A DNA stretch of 64,000 nucleotides from Raphanus sativus (taxonomy: Eukaryota; Streptophyta; Magnoliopsida; Brassicales; Brassicaceae). Shown piece by piece: positions 21,745 through 31,503 of the stretch. Each line of letters starts with the position of its first letter. The first letter of the stretch is position 1. The translations under genes were made by a program, and so were the position numbers. The DNA is taken from NCBI RefSeq assembly GCF_000801105.2, contig NC_079518.1:16224800-16288799 (forward strand), in the 5' to 3' direction. Under the pieces are notes generated by a model, which had not been told where the DNA came from, ran no database searches, and was given only the letters and a program-made list of their open reading frames with translations.

Positions 21745-24483
21745 ATGGCTACTACTGGTTCTGCTTCTACGGACTCTCTAGTCTCTTCTACTACAGCTAC
21801 TACCGCTACTACCGCTACTTCTACTCCTACGACTAACTCAGATTCTCCATACTATCTGCACCCTTCTGACAACCCAGGCTCCTTGATTACGCCTGTTCTC
21901 CTTAAAGGAGATAACTACTCTGAATGGGCTACTGAATTCTACAACTCCTTACAAGCAAAACGGAAGATCGGATTCATTGATGGGGTGATACAGAAACCCG
22001 ATACCGATCCCGATCTCTCTCGATGGATTGCTGCCAACTCAATGATAGTTGGTTGGATGAGAACCTCCATCGATCCGCTTGTGCGCTCTACTGTGAGTCA
22101 TATCCCGGATGCATATCAACTTTGGGAGTCTCTTAAACGTCGTTTTTCTATCAGAAATGGTGTTCGCAAACATCTTATTCAAGATGAGATTACAAATTGT
22201 AAGCAGAACGGTGATACTGTCCTAACCTACTATGGACGTTTGTCCAAATTATGGGAAGAACTTCAAAGTTTCCAACCTATTCTCTCGTGTACCTGTGCTG
22301 CTTCTTCCATCATCGAGAAAGAGAAAGAAGACGCTAAAGTACACAAATTCCTATTTGGACTTGACGACTCGCGATTCTCTACAATTCGGTCTCAGATCAT
22401 CGATGAAGAACCACTACCAGATCTCAATCTCGCGTATTCTCGGGTGATAAGAGCTGAACAACATCTTCAAACTATGCGAGCTACTGAGTCAAAACAGGAC
22501 ATTGTTGGCTTCTCTGCCAAAACAAAGTCCCCTGTTTCTACCAATCACTCTCCGACAGCCGCTGCTATCAACTCGTTTAGGAGCAGAGATCCAAATCGGT
22601 TTTGCACTCATTGCAACCGAAAAGGTCATGAAGCTTCTGAATGTTTTCTCCTCCATGGATACCCCGACTGGTTCAACGAACAGCAGCAACGGATGGGTCA
22701 ATCTTCTACTCGCGGTGGTCGCGGTCGCGGACGAGGCCGTGCTAATACTTCTCGCACTACACCAGCTACTCCTACCGGTACTTCACTACAGTCCGATCAG
22801 ATCACAGCTCTCATTAACCTTCTACAAAATCAACAAACGCAGCTCTCTACAGACAAAATGACCGGTAAAACTACTCTTAGAGATGTTATAATTGATACAG
22901 GGGCGTCTCACCATATGACTGGTGATCTATCGTTGCTACAAGACGTCTGTAGCATTCATCCTTCTGCTGTGACGTTCCCTAATGGTCAAGCTTCTCGTGC
23001 AACTCAAACGGGAACGTTACGGCTTAGCTCGGACTATTTTCTCACCGATGTGCTTTACGTCCCTGACTTCACTTGCACTCTCATATCCGTCTCTAAGCTA
23101 CTTAAACAAACCGGTTGTATTGCAATATTCACTGATACTCTGTGTGTTTTACAGGACCGTTTTACGAGGACGCTGATTGGAGCGGGTGAAGAGCGAGAGG
23201 GTGTGTATTATTTCACGGGTGTGACAGCGGCTAAAGCTAACAGGACTGGAAAGCTCAAGACTCCTGCTTCTTCAGTGTTGTGGCATCGTCGTCTTGGACA
23301 CCCGTCTCCTAAAGTGTTATCTTCCTTAGATGGTTTTCGTTTTGATTTTCAACACACACATTCGTGTGATGTATGTTTTCGCGCCAAACAAACGCGTGAG
23401 GTTTTTCATGACAGTCTTAATAAAGCTTCTACACCTTTTGCTTTAGTTCATTGCGATGTTTGGGGCCCTTACAGAACTCCTTCATCATGTGGAGCAGTTT
23501 ACTTCTTAACCATAGTTGACGATTATTCTCGAGCAGTATGGATCCATCTTATGCTTGAGAAATCTGAAGTGGCTAACTTACTCAAAAACTTTTGCGCCAT
23601 GACCATTAGACAATTCGGTCGTCCAGTTCAAGCATTTCGCACTGATAATGGTACTGAGTTCATGACACTTAAAACCTACTTCCGTCAACATGGTATACTA
23701 CATCAGACCTCTTGCGTTGACACCCCTCAGCAAAACGGGCGTGTTGAACGTAAGCACCGTCACATTTTGAATGTTGCTAGGGCGTGCCTGTTCCAAGCTC
23801 GTCTGCCTACTACTTTCTGGGGAGAGAGCATTCTAACTGCAGCTCACTTAATAAACCGGACCCCTTCTCATGTTCTCAAAGGAAAGACTCCATACGAGAT
23901 GCTCCATGGATCACCGCCTGCATTTGACACTCTAAAAGTGTTCGGTTGCCTCTGCTACGCTCACCGTCGCCATCGTGATAAAGACAAATTCGGTGATCGG
24001 AGTCGCAAATGTTTATTCGTAGGATACCCATACGGGAAGAAAGCTTGGAACCTCTACGACATTGACACTAATGAATTTTTCACTAGCCGAGATGTCATCT
24101 TTCTCGAAGACCAATTCCCTGGTCTACCTCCCGACTCTGTTCAAACTACTACTGACAACACTACCTCTAACCTTCACTACCTTCCTCTTCCTTCTACCTC
24201 TCCTTTCATAGACGACATCCCTAATAATCATGACTCTGCGCCCTTAGATACATCCTCTCTCTCTCTACTTCGTTACCTACTCCTACCATACCCCCTGCCT
24301 CACCTGAACTTCCGACTCCTACACCCCCTACCGAACCTACATCTCCTACTGAACCTACATCTCCTAATTCTCCTACTACTATACCGTTACCTGAAACCGT
24401 TACCTCAAAACTTCCAGCATTACCTTCTGCTACGACCTCAGATCATCCGGAACCGTCTTCTCCTGGACTCCCTGAGCTCTTAG
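21745..24483 (+). CDS. Copia gag-protease-integrase, frameshifted at its 3' end
   Basis: The ATG at 21745 (MATTGSAS) is preferred. The gag domain (YLHPSDNPGSLITP, then LLKGDNYSEWATEF) is followed by a CCHC zinc knuckle (CTHCNRKGHEASEC, near residue 290) and an RGRGRGR stretch. Next come the aspartic protease motif (DTGASHHMTG, near residue 385) and the integrase with its HHCC-type region (WHRRLGHPS, CDVCFRAKQTR) and catalytic core (DVWGPY, TDNGTEF, TPQQNGRVERKHR). After about base 24255 the translation becomes a leucine-rich out-of-frame stretch and stops at 24483. The expected proline/threonine-rich linker resumes in another frame. Confidence 0.93.
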   Translation: MATTGSASTDSLVSSTTATTATTATSTPTTNSDSPYYLHPSDNPGSLITPVLLKGDNYSEWATEFYNSLQAKRKIGFIDGVIQKPDTDPDLSRWIAANSMIVGWMRTSIDPLVRSTVSHIPDAYQLWESLKRRFSIRNGVRKHLIQDEITNCKQNGDTVLTYYGRLSKLWEELQSFQPILSCTCAASSIIEKEKEDAKVHKFLFGLDDSRFSTIRSQIIDEEPLPDLNLAYSRVIRAEQHLQTMRATESKQDIVGFSAKTKSPVSTNHSPTAAAINSFRSRDPNRFCTHCNRKGHEASECFLLHGYPDWFNEQQQRMGQSSTRGGRGRGRGRANTSRTTPATPTGTSLQSDQITALINLLQNQQTQLSTDKMTGKTTLRDVIIDTGASHHMTGDLSLLQDVCSIHPSAVTFPNGQASRATQTGTLRLSSDYFLTDVLYVPDFTCTLISVSKLLKQTGCIAIFTDTLCVLQDRFTRTLIGAGEEREGVYYFTGVTAAKANRTGKLKTPASSVLWHRRLGHPSPKVLSSLDGFRFDFQHTHSCDVCFRAKQTREVFHDSLNKASTPFALVHCDVWGPYRTPSSCGAVYFLTIVDDYSRAVWIHLMLEKSEVANLLKNFCAMTIRQFGRPVQAFRTDNGTEFMTLKTYFRQHGILHQTSCVDTPQQNGRVERKHRHILNVARACLFQARLPTTFWGESILTAAHLINRTPSHVLKGKTPYEMLHGSPPAFDTLKVFGCLCYAHRRHRDKDKFGDRSRKCLFVGYPYGKKAWNLYDIDTNEFFTSRDVIFLEDQFPGLPPDSVQTTTDNTTSNLHYLPLPSTSPFIDDIPNNHDSAPLDTSSLSLLRYLLLPYPLPHLNFRLLHPLPNLHLLLNLHLLILLLLYRYLKPLPQNFQHYLLLRPQIIRNRLLLDSLSS

Positions 24484-24488
24484 GACGT

Positions 24489-26264
24489 GGACATCGTCAC
24501 CGTCAACCATCTGTTCTTCTTAAGGAATACATCACTCACTCTGCGCAGACAAATAATACACCTCTCTCTCTCTCATCTGCTTCCAGTCTGTGCGCCTCTA
24601 CTACGGCTCCAGGTAACACTCCATACCCTATCTCCAATTATATATCTGACGCGGCTTACTCTGCTACACACAGAGCGTTCTTAACAGCTCTTACTACAGA
24701 AGATGAACCCAAATCCTATAAAGAAGCTGTTCGTCACAAGGTCTGGAGAGATTCTATGCACGATGAACATGACGCTCATGTTCTCAATGGTACTTGGGAT
24801 GTCACAGATTTGCCTCCAGGAAAGAAAGTTATCTACTGTCAATGGCTATACAAGAACAAGTATCACGCAAATGGCAAGCTTTTTCGTAGGAAGTCTAGAC
24901 TGGTTGCGTGTGGCAATCGTCAAAAAGAGGGCATTGACTACAAAGACACATTTGCTCCTGTCACGAAACCAGCTTCCATACGTCTCCTACTCGAACTCTC
25001 TGCGATTCATGGTTGGGAGCTCCATCAAATGGATGTCCATAATGCCTTTCTACATGGGGATTTGGAAGAAGAAGTTTATATGAAACTTCCACCTGGCTTT
25101 GAAGATCCTAATCCTAATAAAGTTGCTCGACTACGCAAGTCTATCTATGGGCTGAAACAGGCTCCTCGCTGCTGGTTCTCTAAATTGACCAATGCACTCA
25201 AAACATACGGTTTTGTTCAAAGTCGAGCTGATTACTCTCACTTCTACTATGTCCGTGGTTCTATTCAACTCCACATCCTCATTTACGTCGATGACTTCAT
25301 TATTGCCTGTAACGACTCATCGACTCTACAACAGTTTAAAGATTACCTCGGTCAATGCTTTCACATGAAAGACCTTGGTAAGTTAAAATATTTTTTGGGA
25401 GTTGAGGTTGCGCGTAGCAAGGAAGGCATCTTCTTGTCTCAGCGTAAATATGCCCTTGACATTATTACAGAAACTGGGTTATTGGGTTCGAAGCCTTCCT
25501 CTGTTCCAATAGAACCTAATCACAAGCTTGCTCTCGATAACAGTCCTCTGCTCTCTAAACCAGAGGCGTACCGAAGGCTAGTTGGTCGTCTGATCTACCT
25601 TATGTTTACCAGACTAGAGCTCAGCTATGCCATTCACATTCTCACGCAGTTCATGAAAGCTCCGCGTCAGGCTCACTTCGATGCTGCTCTGCGTGTCGTT
25701 CGATATCTTAAGGGCACTCCGTCTCAGGGCATTCTTCTCCGAGCTGACTCTTCTCTACAAATCAATGCTTTCTGTGATTCAGACTGGCAGGCGTGTCCCT
25801 TAAGTCGTCGCTCCCTGAGTTCTTATATCGTTTTACTAGGTAATTCTCCTATCTCTTGGAAGACCAAGAAGCAAAATACAGTCTCTGTCTCCTCTGCCGA
25901 GGCGGAGTATCGTTCAATGGCCTATGCTTTGCGGGAACTTAAGTGGATCAAACAGCTTTTGCAAGCTTTTGGTGTTCCTCATCGGCAACCTATGAAGCTC
26001 TTTTGTGATAGTAAGTCTGCCATTTACATAGCTGCAAACCCAGTATTTCATGAGCGCACTAAGCACATAGAGAGCGACTGTCATCAAGTACGAGATGCTG
26101 TTCAGGATAAGCTCATTACCACAGAACATATTCGCACGACTGAACAGCCTGCTGATCTTCTTACTAAGGCGCTACATCCTTCTTCATTCCTTTACTTGTT
26201 GTCCAAGCTGGGGATTCAAGACATTTCACCTCCATCTTGCGGGGGTATTGAGATAATTACATAA
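24489..26264 (+). CDS. Copia reverse transcriptase-RNase H, separated from gag by a frameshift
   Basis: This is the downstream half of the same polyprotein. It has the RT N-terminal region (WDVTDLPPGKKVIYCQWLYK), the palm motifs (QMDVHNAFLHGDLEEEVYM, then YVDDFIIAC near 25287) and RNase H (DSDWQACPLSRRS, SSAEAEYRSM, LFCDSKSAIYIA). Its first ATG in frame is at 24756, but the reading frame is already open from about 24270 and is homologous from there, so the ATG is not a true start. It runs into the start of the 3' LTR and stops at 26264. Confidence 0.93.
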   Translation, partial: GHRHRQPSVLLKEYITHSAQTNNTPLSLSSASSLCASTTAPGNTPYPISNYISDAAYSATHRAFLTALTTEDEPKSYKEAVRHKVWRDSMHDEHDAHVLNGTWDVTDLPPGKKVIYCQWLYKNKYHANGKLFRRKSRLVACGNRQKEGIDYKDTFAPVTKPASIRLLLELSAIHGWELHQMDVHNAFLHGDLEEEVYMKLPPGFEDPNPNKVARLRKSIYGLKQAPRCWFSKLTNALKTYGFVQSRADYSHFYYVRGSIQLHILIYVDDFIIACNDSSTLQQFKDYLGQCFHMKDLGKLKYFLGVEVARSKEGIFLSQRKYALDIITETGLLGSKPSSVPIEPNHKLALDNSPLLSKPEAYRRLVGRLIYLMFTRLELSYAIHILTQFMKAPRQAHFDAALRVVRYLKGTPSQGILLRADSSLQINAFCDSDWQACPLSRRSLSSYIVLLGNSPISWKTKKQNTVSVSSAEAEYRSMAYALRELKWIKQLLQAFGVPHRQPMKLFCDSKSAIYIAANPVFHERTKHIESDCHQVRDAVQDKLITTEHIRTTEQPADLLTKALHPSSFLYLLSKLGIQDISPPSCGGIEIIT

Positions 26265-26397
26265 TATTGTTAAGATAATGACTACAAGTTGTTTGTAGTT
26301 ATCTTCTAGTAGTATATTCCTTTACGCCTTAGTATAATCTCTTGTATATATACTCTTGTTCATGAATCAATGCAACACACGCTTTACGTTCATATCA
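26246..26397 (+). repeat. 3' LTR of the Copia element
   Basis: Matches the 5' LTR over the full 152 bp on inspection. It is preceded by a GCGGGGG polypurine tract (26239-26245) and followed by the GTTAA target duplication. Confidence 0.93.
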
Positions 26398-26879
26398 GTT
26401 AATTGTCTATATACTTGATACAAATGTGTTGCCGACAAGAAAAAAAGAGAGTTACATGGCACAAAAGAACTTAAAAAGACAGAGTAAACCGTACCACGAA
26501 CTTTTCCATTTCCAATGAAAAAGAAAAAGCAGAGACCAATGTGACAGTGAAGGGAATAAAAAAGGTGAATTGAGTGAAATTGCCGTTTGCATAAGAAAAG
26601 AACCAATGCGATGCTCTCCATGTGCCACTCCAAAGCAAACTTCCTAAAGTAATCAAAAGTAGAGACCACAAAAACTCACGATTTCGATCAAAATTAATTA
26701 AAATAAACAAAACCACAGATGCTTTTCTTCTGGATCACAATCATAACTGTTGCACACTATACGCTATACTTGAGCTTTTTTTCTTTGAATCTCTCTTTTA
26801 ACATGTACTCTTGTAAATGAGCCATGTGGTTTTGATTCTAAAATAATTCAACTTTTCTTTTTCTTCTTCTTCCCCCAGC

Positions 26880-26892
26880 TTTTATATAATTA
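26880..26892 (+). promoter_or_regulatory. Probable TATA box of the IQD gene
   Basis: TTTTATATAATTAA lies about 90 bp before the ATG, followed by a pyrimidine-rich leader and AGAGAGACAGAGAGAG just before the start codon. Confidence 0.5.
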
Positions 26893-26976
26893 ACCTCACA
26901 TGTGTGTTCCCACTTCTCAATTCCCAAGTTCCTTTTATCCAGGATTGTTCTGAAACACATAGAGAGACAGAGAGAG

Positions 26977-28628
26977 ATGGGCGTTACAGGAGGACTAGTT
27001 AGAAGTATTTTCTTCAGAAACAAATCATTTGGGGCTCATGACTACAACAACAATGTACAATTTCATCAAGAAACCCATCACCCTTCCTTTTTTAAAATTT
27101 AATAATATTTATTATGTTTGAATGTTGTAAAATACAGGGAAGAAGCAATGGAGGAGAGAAGAAAAGATGGAGCTCAGTAAGATCATACCTTTGTGGAGAT
27201 GAATTCAACTCTGTTCTCGCTGTGGATGACTCAGGATCAATAAAAGATTCTTTAGACCCTCTTCTTACAATGTCCCAGCAACTGAGTACAGAACCTTCTG
27301 ATTCGGTTTTGGCCATCCAAGATTCAGCTTCTGTGAAACTACTACGTCTGGAGGAGGAGGACTCTGTTTCAGGTCAGAACTCAGAGGTTTCAGTAACTCA
27401 GCCTTTACACAAAGAAGACCAAAGCGAAGGAACAGAGACGCACATACCAAAGAGGCATCATCATCAGACTACTCTAATCTCTAAGCCTTTCCTCGAAGAA
27501 GAAGCTGCAATCATAATTCAATCAGCATTCAGGAGTTACCTGGTTTTGTTTTGTTTTTTTTTTCTCTGTATTTCTTTGTCGTTCTTCTGTTATGTCCACT
27601 CCAATGATTCTTATGATGCGTTTCAGGCAAAACGTGGGAGAAAAGAAGTAGAAGAAACGTTTGATAAGGAGGAGAGCTTCTCAGGAGAGGAATCACAAGG
27701 TAAAGTATCCCTGGGGACATCACTAGAAGTTCAGACATGCAGTTCCGTGAAAGCACCTTTCTTTAAAAGAAAACGAGTATCAAGAACCTTACACAACAAG
27801 AACAACACTCAAGTTCTGAGGATAAAGGTAAGCAACCAACCAACCAATTTAAAAGAAAAAGAGAGAAGAATAACAATATAACATGATCACATAAAAAAAC
27901 AGGAAGACTGGGATGATAGCACAGTGAGCAGCACCATATCAAAGTCGAGGATACAAAGCAGAATTGAAGCAATGACAAAACGGGAGAGAGCACTTGCTTA
28001 CGCATTTTCACAGCAGGTACTGAAACAAATTGATGATCTCTAAAGGAAAACATGTTTTTTTGCTCAAATATTAAAGAACAATATTTGTTTAAAAGCTAAG
28101 GATTTGCACAAAGAAGAAGCAAGTAGAACGCAACAGTGAAGATGAATCAAACATCGGTTGGAATTGGCTAGAGCGCTGGATGGCAACTCGTGTACCAGAG
28201 AGCACTCAGGTTGAGGCCAGAACAAACATTCAAATGAAAAGTCAAAGATTGGTTAGAAAGAATACATCTTTTAGTATAGCTGGCGAGTTGGAGAGCTGTG
28301 CCTCCAATGATATTCCTCTCCAATTTGAAAGCATATCAGAAGAGGAAACAGAAGACTTGCAGAGAGAAAAGAGCATATCAAAGCGCAAATCTGCTCCCAG
28401 CTACAAAACCCAGAGAAGGCATAACAGGGTAAAGAAAATAAATACAAAATCCATACAAGTTTTAATACATGTCAAGCCATTATTACGTGGTTCATGTTTA
28501 TTTTGCAGCTTCAGGCAAAGAAAAAAGACATGCAACAACAAACTAAGAAGGCCAAGACAGCACCAATAGGCTTCAAAATGGGGAATGAACAAGAAGTAAC
28601 CTCTCGAAAGATAAATAGCAGCAGCTAA
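26977..28628 (+). CDS. IQD33: IQ-domain (IQD) calmodulin-binding protein, six exons, about 416 aa
   Basis: Exons: 26977-27054, 27138-27542, 27627-27827, 27903-28016, 28096-28428, 28509-28628. All junctions are GT-AG and phase 0, and the lengths sum to an open frame. The protein begins MGVTGGLVRSIFFRNKSFG. The IQ motif EEAAIIIQSAFRSYL is split by an intron and continues AKRGRKEV, the diagnostic IQD intron position. A C-terminal DUF4005-like region starts at RERALAYAFSQQL, with a basic tail. IQD proteins bind calmodulin and act as scaffolds on microtubules or at the plasma membrane. The symbol rests on sequence style and on gene order with fimbrin and G6PD1 as in Arabidopsis At5g35670. The spacer downstream is the left edge of a tandem duplication. 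Confidence 0.88.
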
Positions 28629-29587
28629 AGATGATAATAGTTACCTGTAAAATCTTTGCTGTTTGTTCTTATGGATCTGATAACAACATTCTGTAAATTG
28701 TCTGGGGAATCAAAATGATATGAGAAATATTCATGTTTTCACCAAATCTTATGTGTGTCTCAGAATTTGATATTACAAGTTCGAACCAGACCAAACTTAG
28801 ATGATCCTATCAATATCCAAACTCAAAGTAATCATTATCACCAACAACGCCTACGGGAAGCTCACCATAGGCCTCATCAGATTTCAGCTTGGTAGTCCAT
28901 CAGCCTCAGAGCAACATTTATGCGAGTCACACCTTGTGACAGGGACGAGGTTTTAGTAAAACTAAATTTACATAATTTAGAAATATTTATTAATATATGA
29001 TTTCAATTTTTTCTTCGTCAATTTTTTTTATAAAATTATAAAATTATTTTAAAGATCTACTGAATAAGAAGACTTACGAAGAATAAAATTATACATAATT
29101 GTAAAATTTAATATTTATTTTTGTTCGGTCATAAGGGTTTTTTATAATTTATTAGCATTTTGGGTTAATTTTACTTTTGATTGAGTTTGGGATATACTTT
29201 GTATTTAAAATCAAGTTTTAAGTCATTTTTGGCAAATCCCTATATATATATATATAATTTTTAGAAAATATAAAATCTGATTTGACCGATTGAATCGATT
29301 CAACCAGCAAACCCATAACTATACCGAGTTGGTATCTGATCTGGTGTTGAAAACATTGGTAAAACTAAAAAGTAAATGTAATTTGATGCTCAAAACTATT
29401 TGTATTTTGCAGTTGTTTTTATTGGTTAAATTAACTGTAGTTATTGTTGTTTTTAGGTGTACTAGATATATGCTGAATAAAAGTTTGTAATCTCTTGGTG
29501 TTTAAAAATCTTAAAACCAATTATTCCGAACTAAAGGGAGTAAGTATGAATTAAACGGTATATACAGTATTAGACTTTAATCTTACA

Positions 29588-30295
29588 CTAGATTTTGACC
29601 CGTCCATAAAAAGGGCGGGTATATTTTTTGTTGGAAAATTATTTTACGTAATAAAAATTATGATTTTTGATAAATTATATATTTTAAATTGTTATGAAAT
29701 TTATCTTAAATTTACTTATATGACTTATTTTTGTTATTTTCAATATGACTGAATTTTAAAAGACTCTAAATAAGTTTAGCCCGTAATATGATTTTATTTA
29801 TTTAAACCGAAGTTAAATTTATTTTTACACTGATTTTTTTTAATTCAAATAAAAATATTTTATATCTTCAACATTCTTGTATTGAAAATTTCATTTGTGC
29901 GTTTCAAAACATTTTCTATAATTTTATTAAATTTAGTTTATGTGATTTAGTTTTTATTTTAAATGAAATAATTCAGATCCATATTATGATTTTGTTGATT
30001 TGATTATTTGTTATTTCAACTTGATTTTTTTTTGAGGTTTCATTTAATAAATGCTTTCAAATAATTAATAATGTGAAATATTTTTTGGAAAGATATGGTG
30101 TAAACATTTAGGAAACAAAATTTTCAAAAAAGGTAGGAACTGAATTATATTAATTATTCTTTAATGTAATTGCAAAATAATAAATTTTCATTGGTTGCAA
30201 ATAATGCTGGGAAAAAAATACATACATTTTTTGTAATTACTTAGAAATTTCAGGGGCAGATTCATAAACAGTCATCTGCTTTAATAATATATAGA
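29588..30295 (-). mobile_element. Helitron, 708 bp, unique to duplication copy 1
   Basis: CTAG at 29588 with hairpin GACCCGTCC…GGGCGGGT forms the 3' end. The right end is the reverse complement of TCTATATATTATTAAAGC, ending at 30295. The host is A (29587) and T (30296). Copy 2 of the surrounding duplication has the empty site TTAATCTTACATAAAAGACA at about 37371-37390, which fixes both ends exactly. Confidence 0.88.
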
Positions 30296-31503
30296 TAAAT
30301 AGACATTAATACTATTTAAGACAATTCCTAGTTAGTTATAAAAACACTATTGGGCAAAACTCTCTTCTCCTCTTTTCATTTTCTTCTTTTTAATTATAAA
30401 ATTTTAGATAATTTTTTTACAAATATAATTACTTACAATTATTTTTTTTCTTAAATCCCCGGCGACTCAAACATGGTGACTCATACATGATCGCTGTCTT
30501 ACTTTCTTCCGATGATAGAATTTCAGATGTGTATTAAGGGCCCATTCAATACTGATTTTCAGATGTGTAAATCTTTTTTTATAAAATTAATGAATAGTAA
30601 ATTAAAGAATAAATGGATTGACGTTTGGACCCTAAACGGTCGCTTATGCTACTACGGCAGCGAGCAGGGCCTGGATATATAACTCGGTTTTTGTAAGCAA
30701 TTAATCATGAAAATTTTAAATGTGACTTCATTGTTCTTAAGATGTACCTTCAATTTTCTTAGGAATTATGTTCAGTTATGAGATTAATAGATTTCTAGAA
30801 GTATTAGATGTAGATAAAGTTTCACGAATAAGAAATAGTGGATAGGCTTCATAGAAAATAAATGGTGGATAGTTTTTATAGCAGTCCAACCGTCCACGGT
30901 TAATAGGTCATCCACGCCCGTTTACTTGGCCCGTGGATCCCATCCCATTTTATGGGTGGTGCGTTAATTTTTCTAAGGTTCAAAATCATTGTTTACTGGC
31001 CCTCCAATCACCATAATGATATTTTCCCGTGCTTTGTCCTCGTTCGCATGGTGTATCAAAATATTTTCGATATGTCACTCATCCTTCCACTTTTCAGCTC
31101 AAGTATGCTTATCTTTGGAATTCTAATCGGATTTATAATGAAAAAAATAAGTCAACTTTGATAATATAGGTAACCAAATCAATTTTCTTAAACCTTTTCA
31201 TGTATCACAACTCGGAATGCTACAATTTTCGTGTACAAGTTTTCATGGACAAGAGAAAAAAAAAGTTGACATGGTGAAATTCTTATTGTGAATATTAGAT
31301 GGTGGCACTCTCTATTAACTTCCAATTGATATTGGCTATTCTAAATTTCTTGTTGCCAATTCCCTATCAAATATGTACTGATATTGATTCTAGTTTTCCC
31401 TTTTTACTCTTATGATTATGATGGGTATTTCTAGTTTTTCAGCCAGCTTATATATGTATTTATTCTTTTATTTCATGTTTGAATCACTATTTAAGTTTAG
31501 ATG

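Larger units (their letters stand above)
21509..26397 (+). mobile_element. Complete Copia LTR retrotransposon, 4889 bp
   Basis: Two 152-bp LTRs (21509-21660 and 26246-26397) look identical on reading. They are flanked by the 5-bp target duplication GTTAA (21504-21508 and 26398-26402). A tRNA-Met-type primer binding site follows the 5' LTR, and a G run precedes the 3' LTR. Internally the Copia order is kept: gag, protease, integrase, reverse transcriptase, RNase H. Apparently identical LTRs indicate a recent insertion, yet the pol frame carries a one-base shift near 24255-24267. The LTR starts TATTGAG rather than TG, as fixed by both LTR identity and target duplication. Confidence 0.95.

Noticed and set aside
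27763..28053. Minus-strand open frame across the IQD gene
   Set aside because: Antisense shadow crossing introns and exons of the well-supported plus-strand gene.
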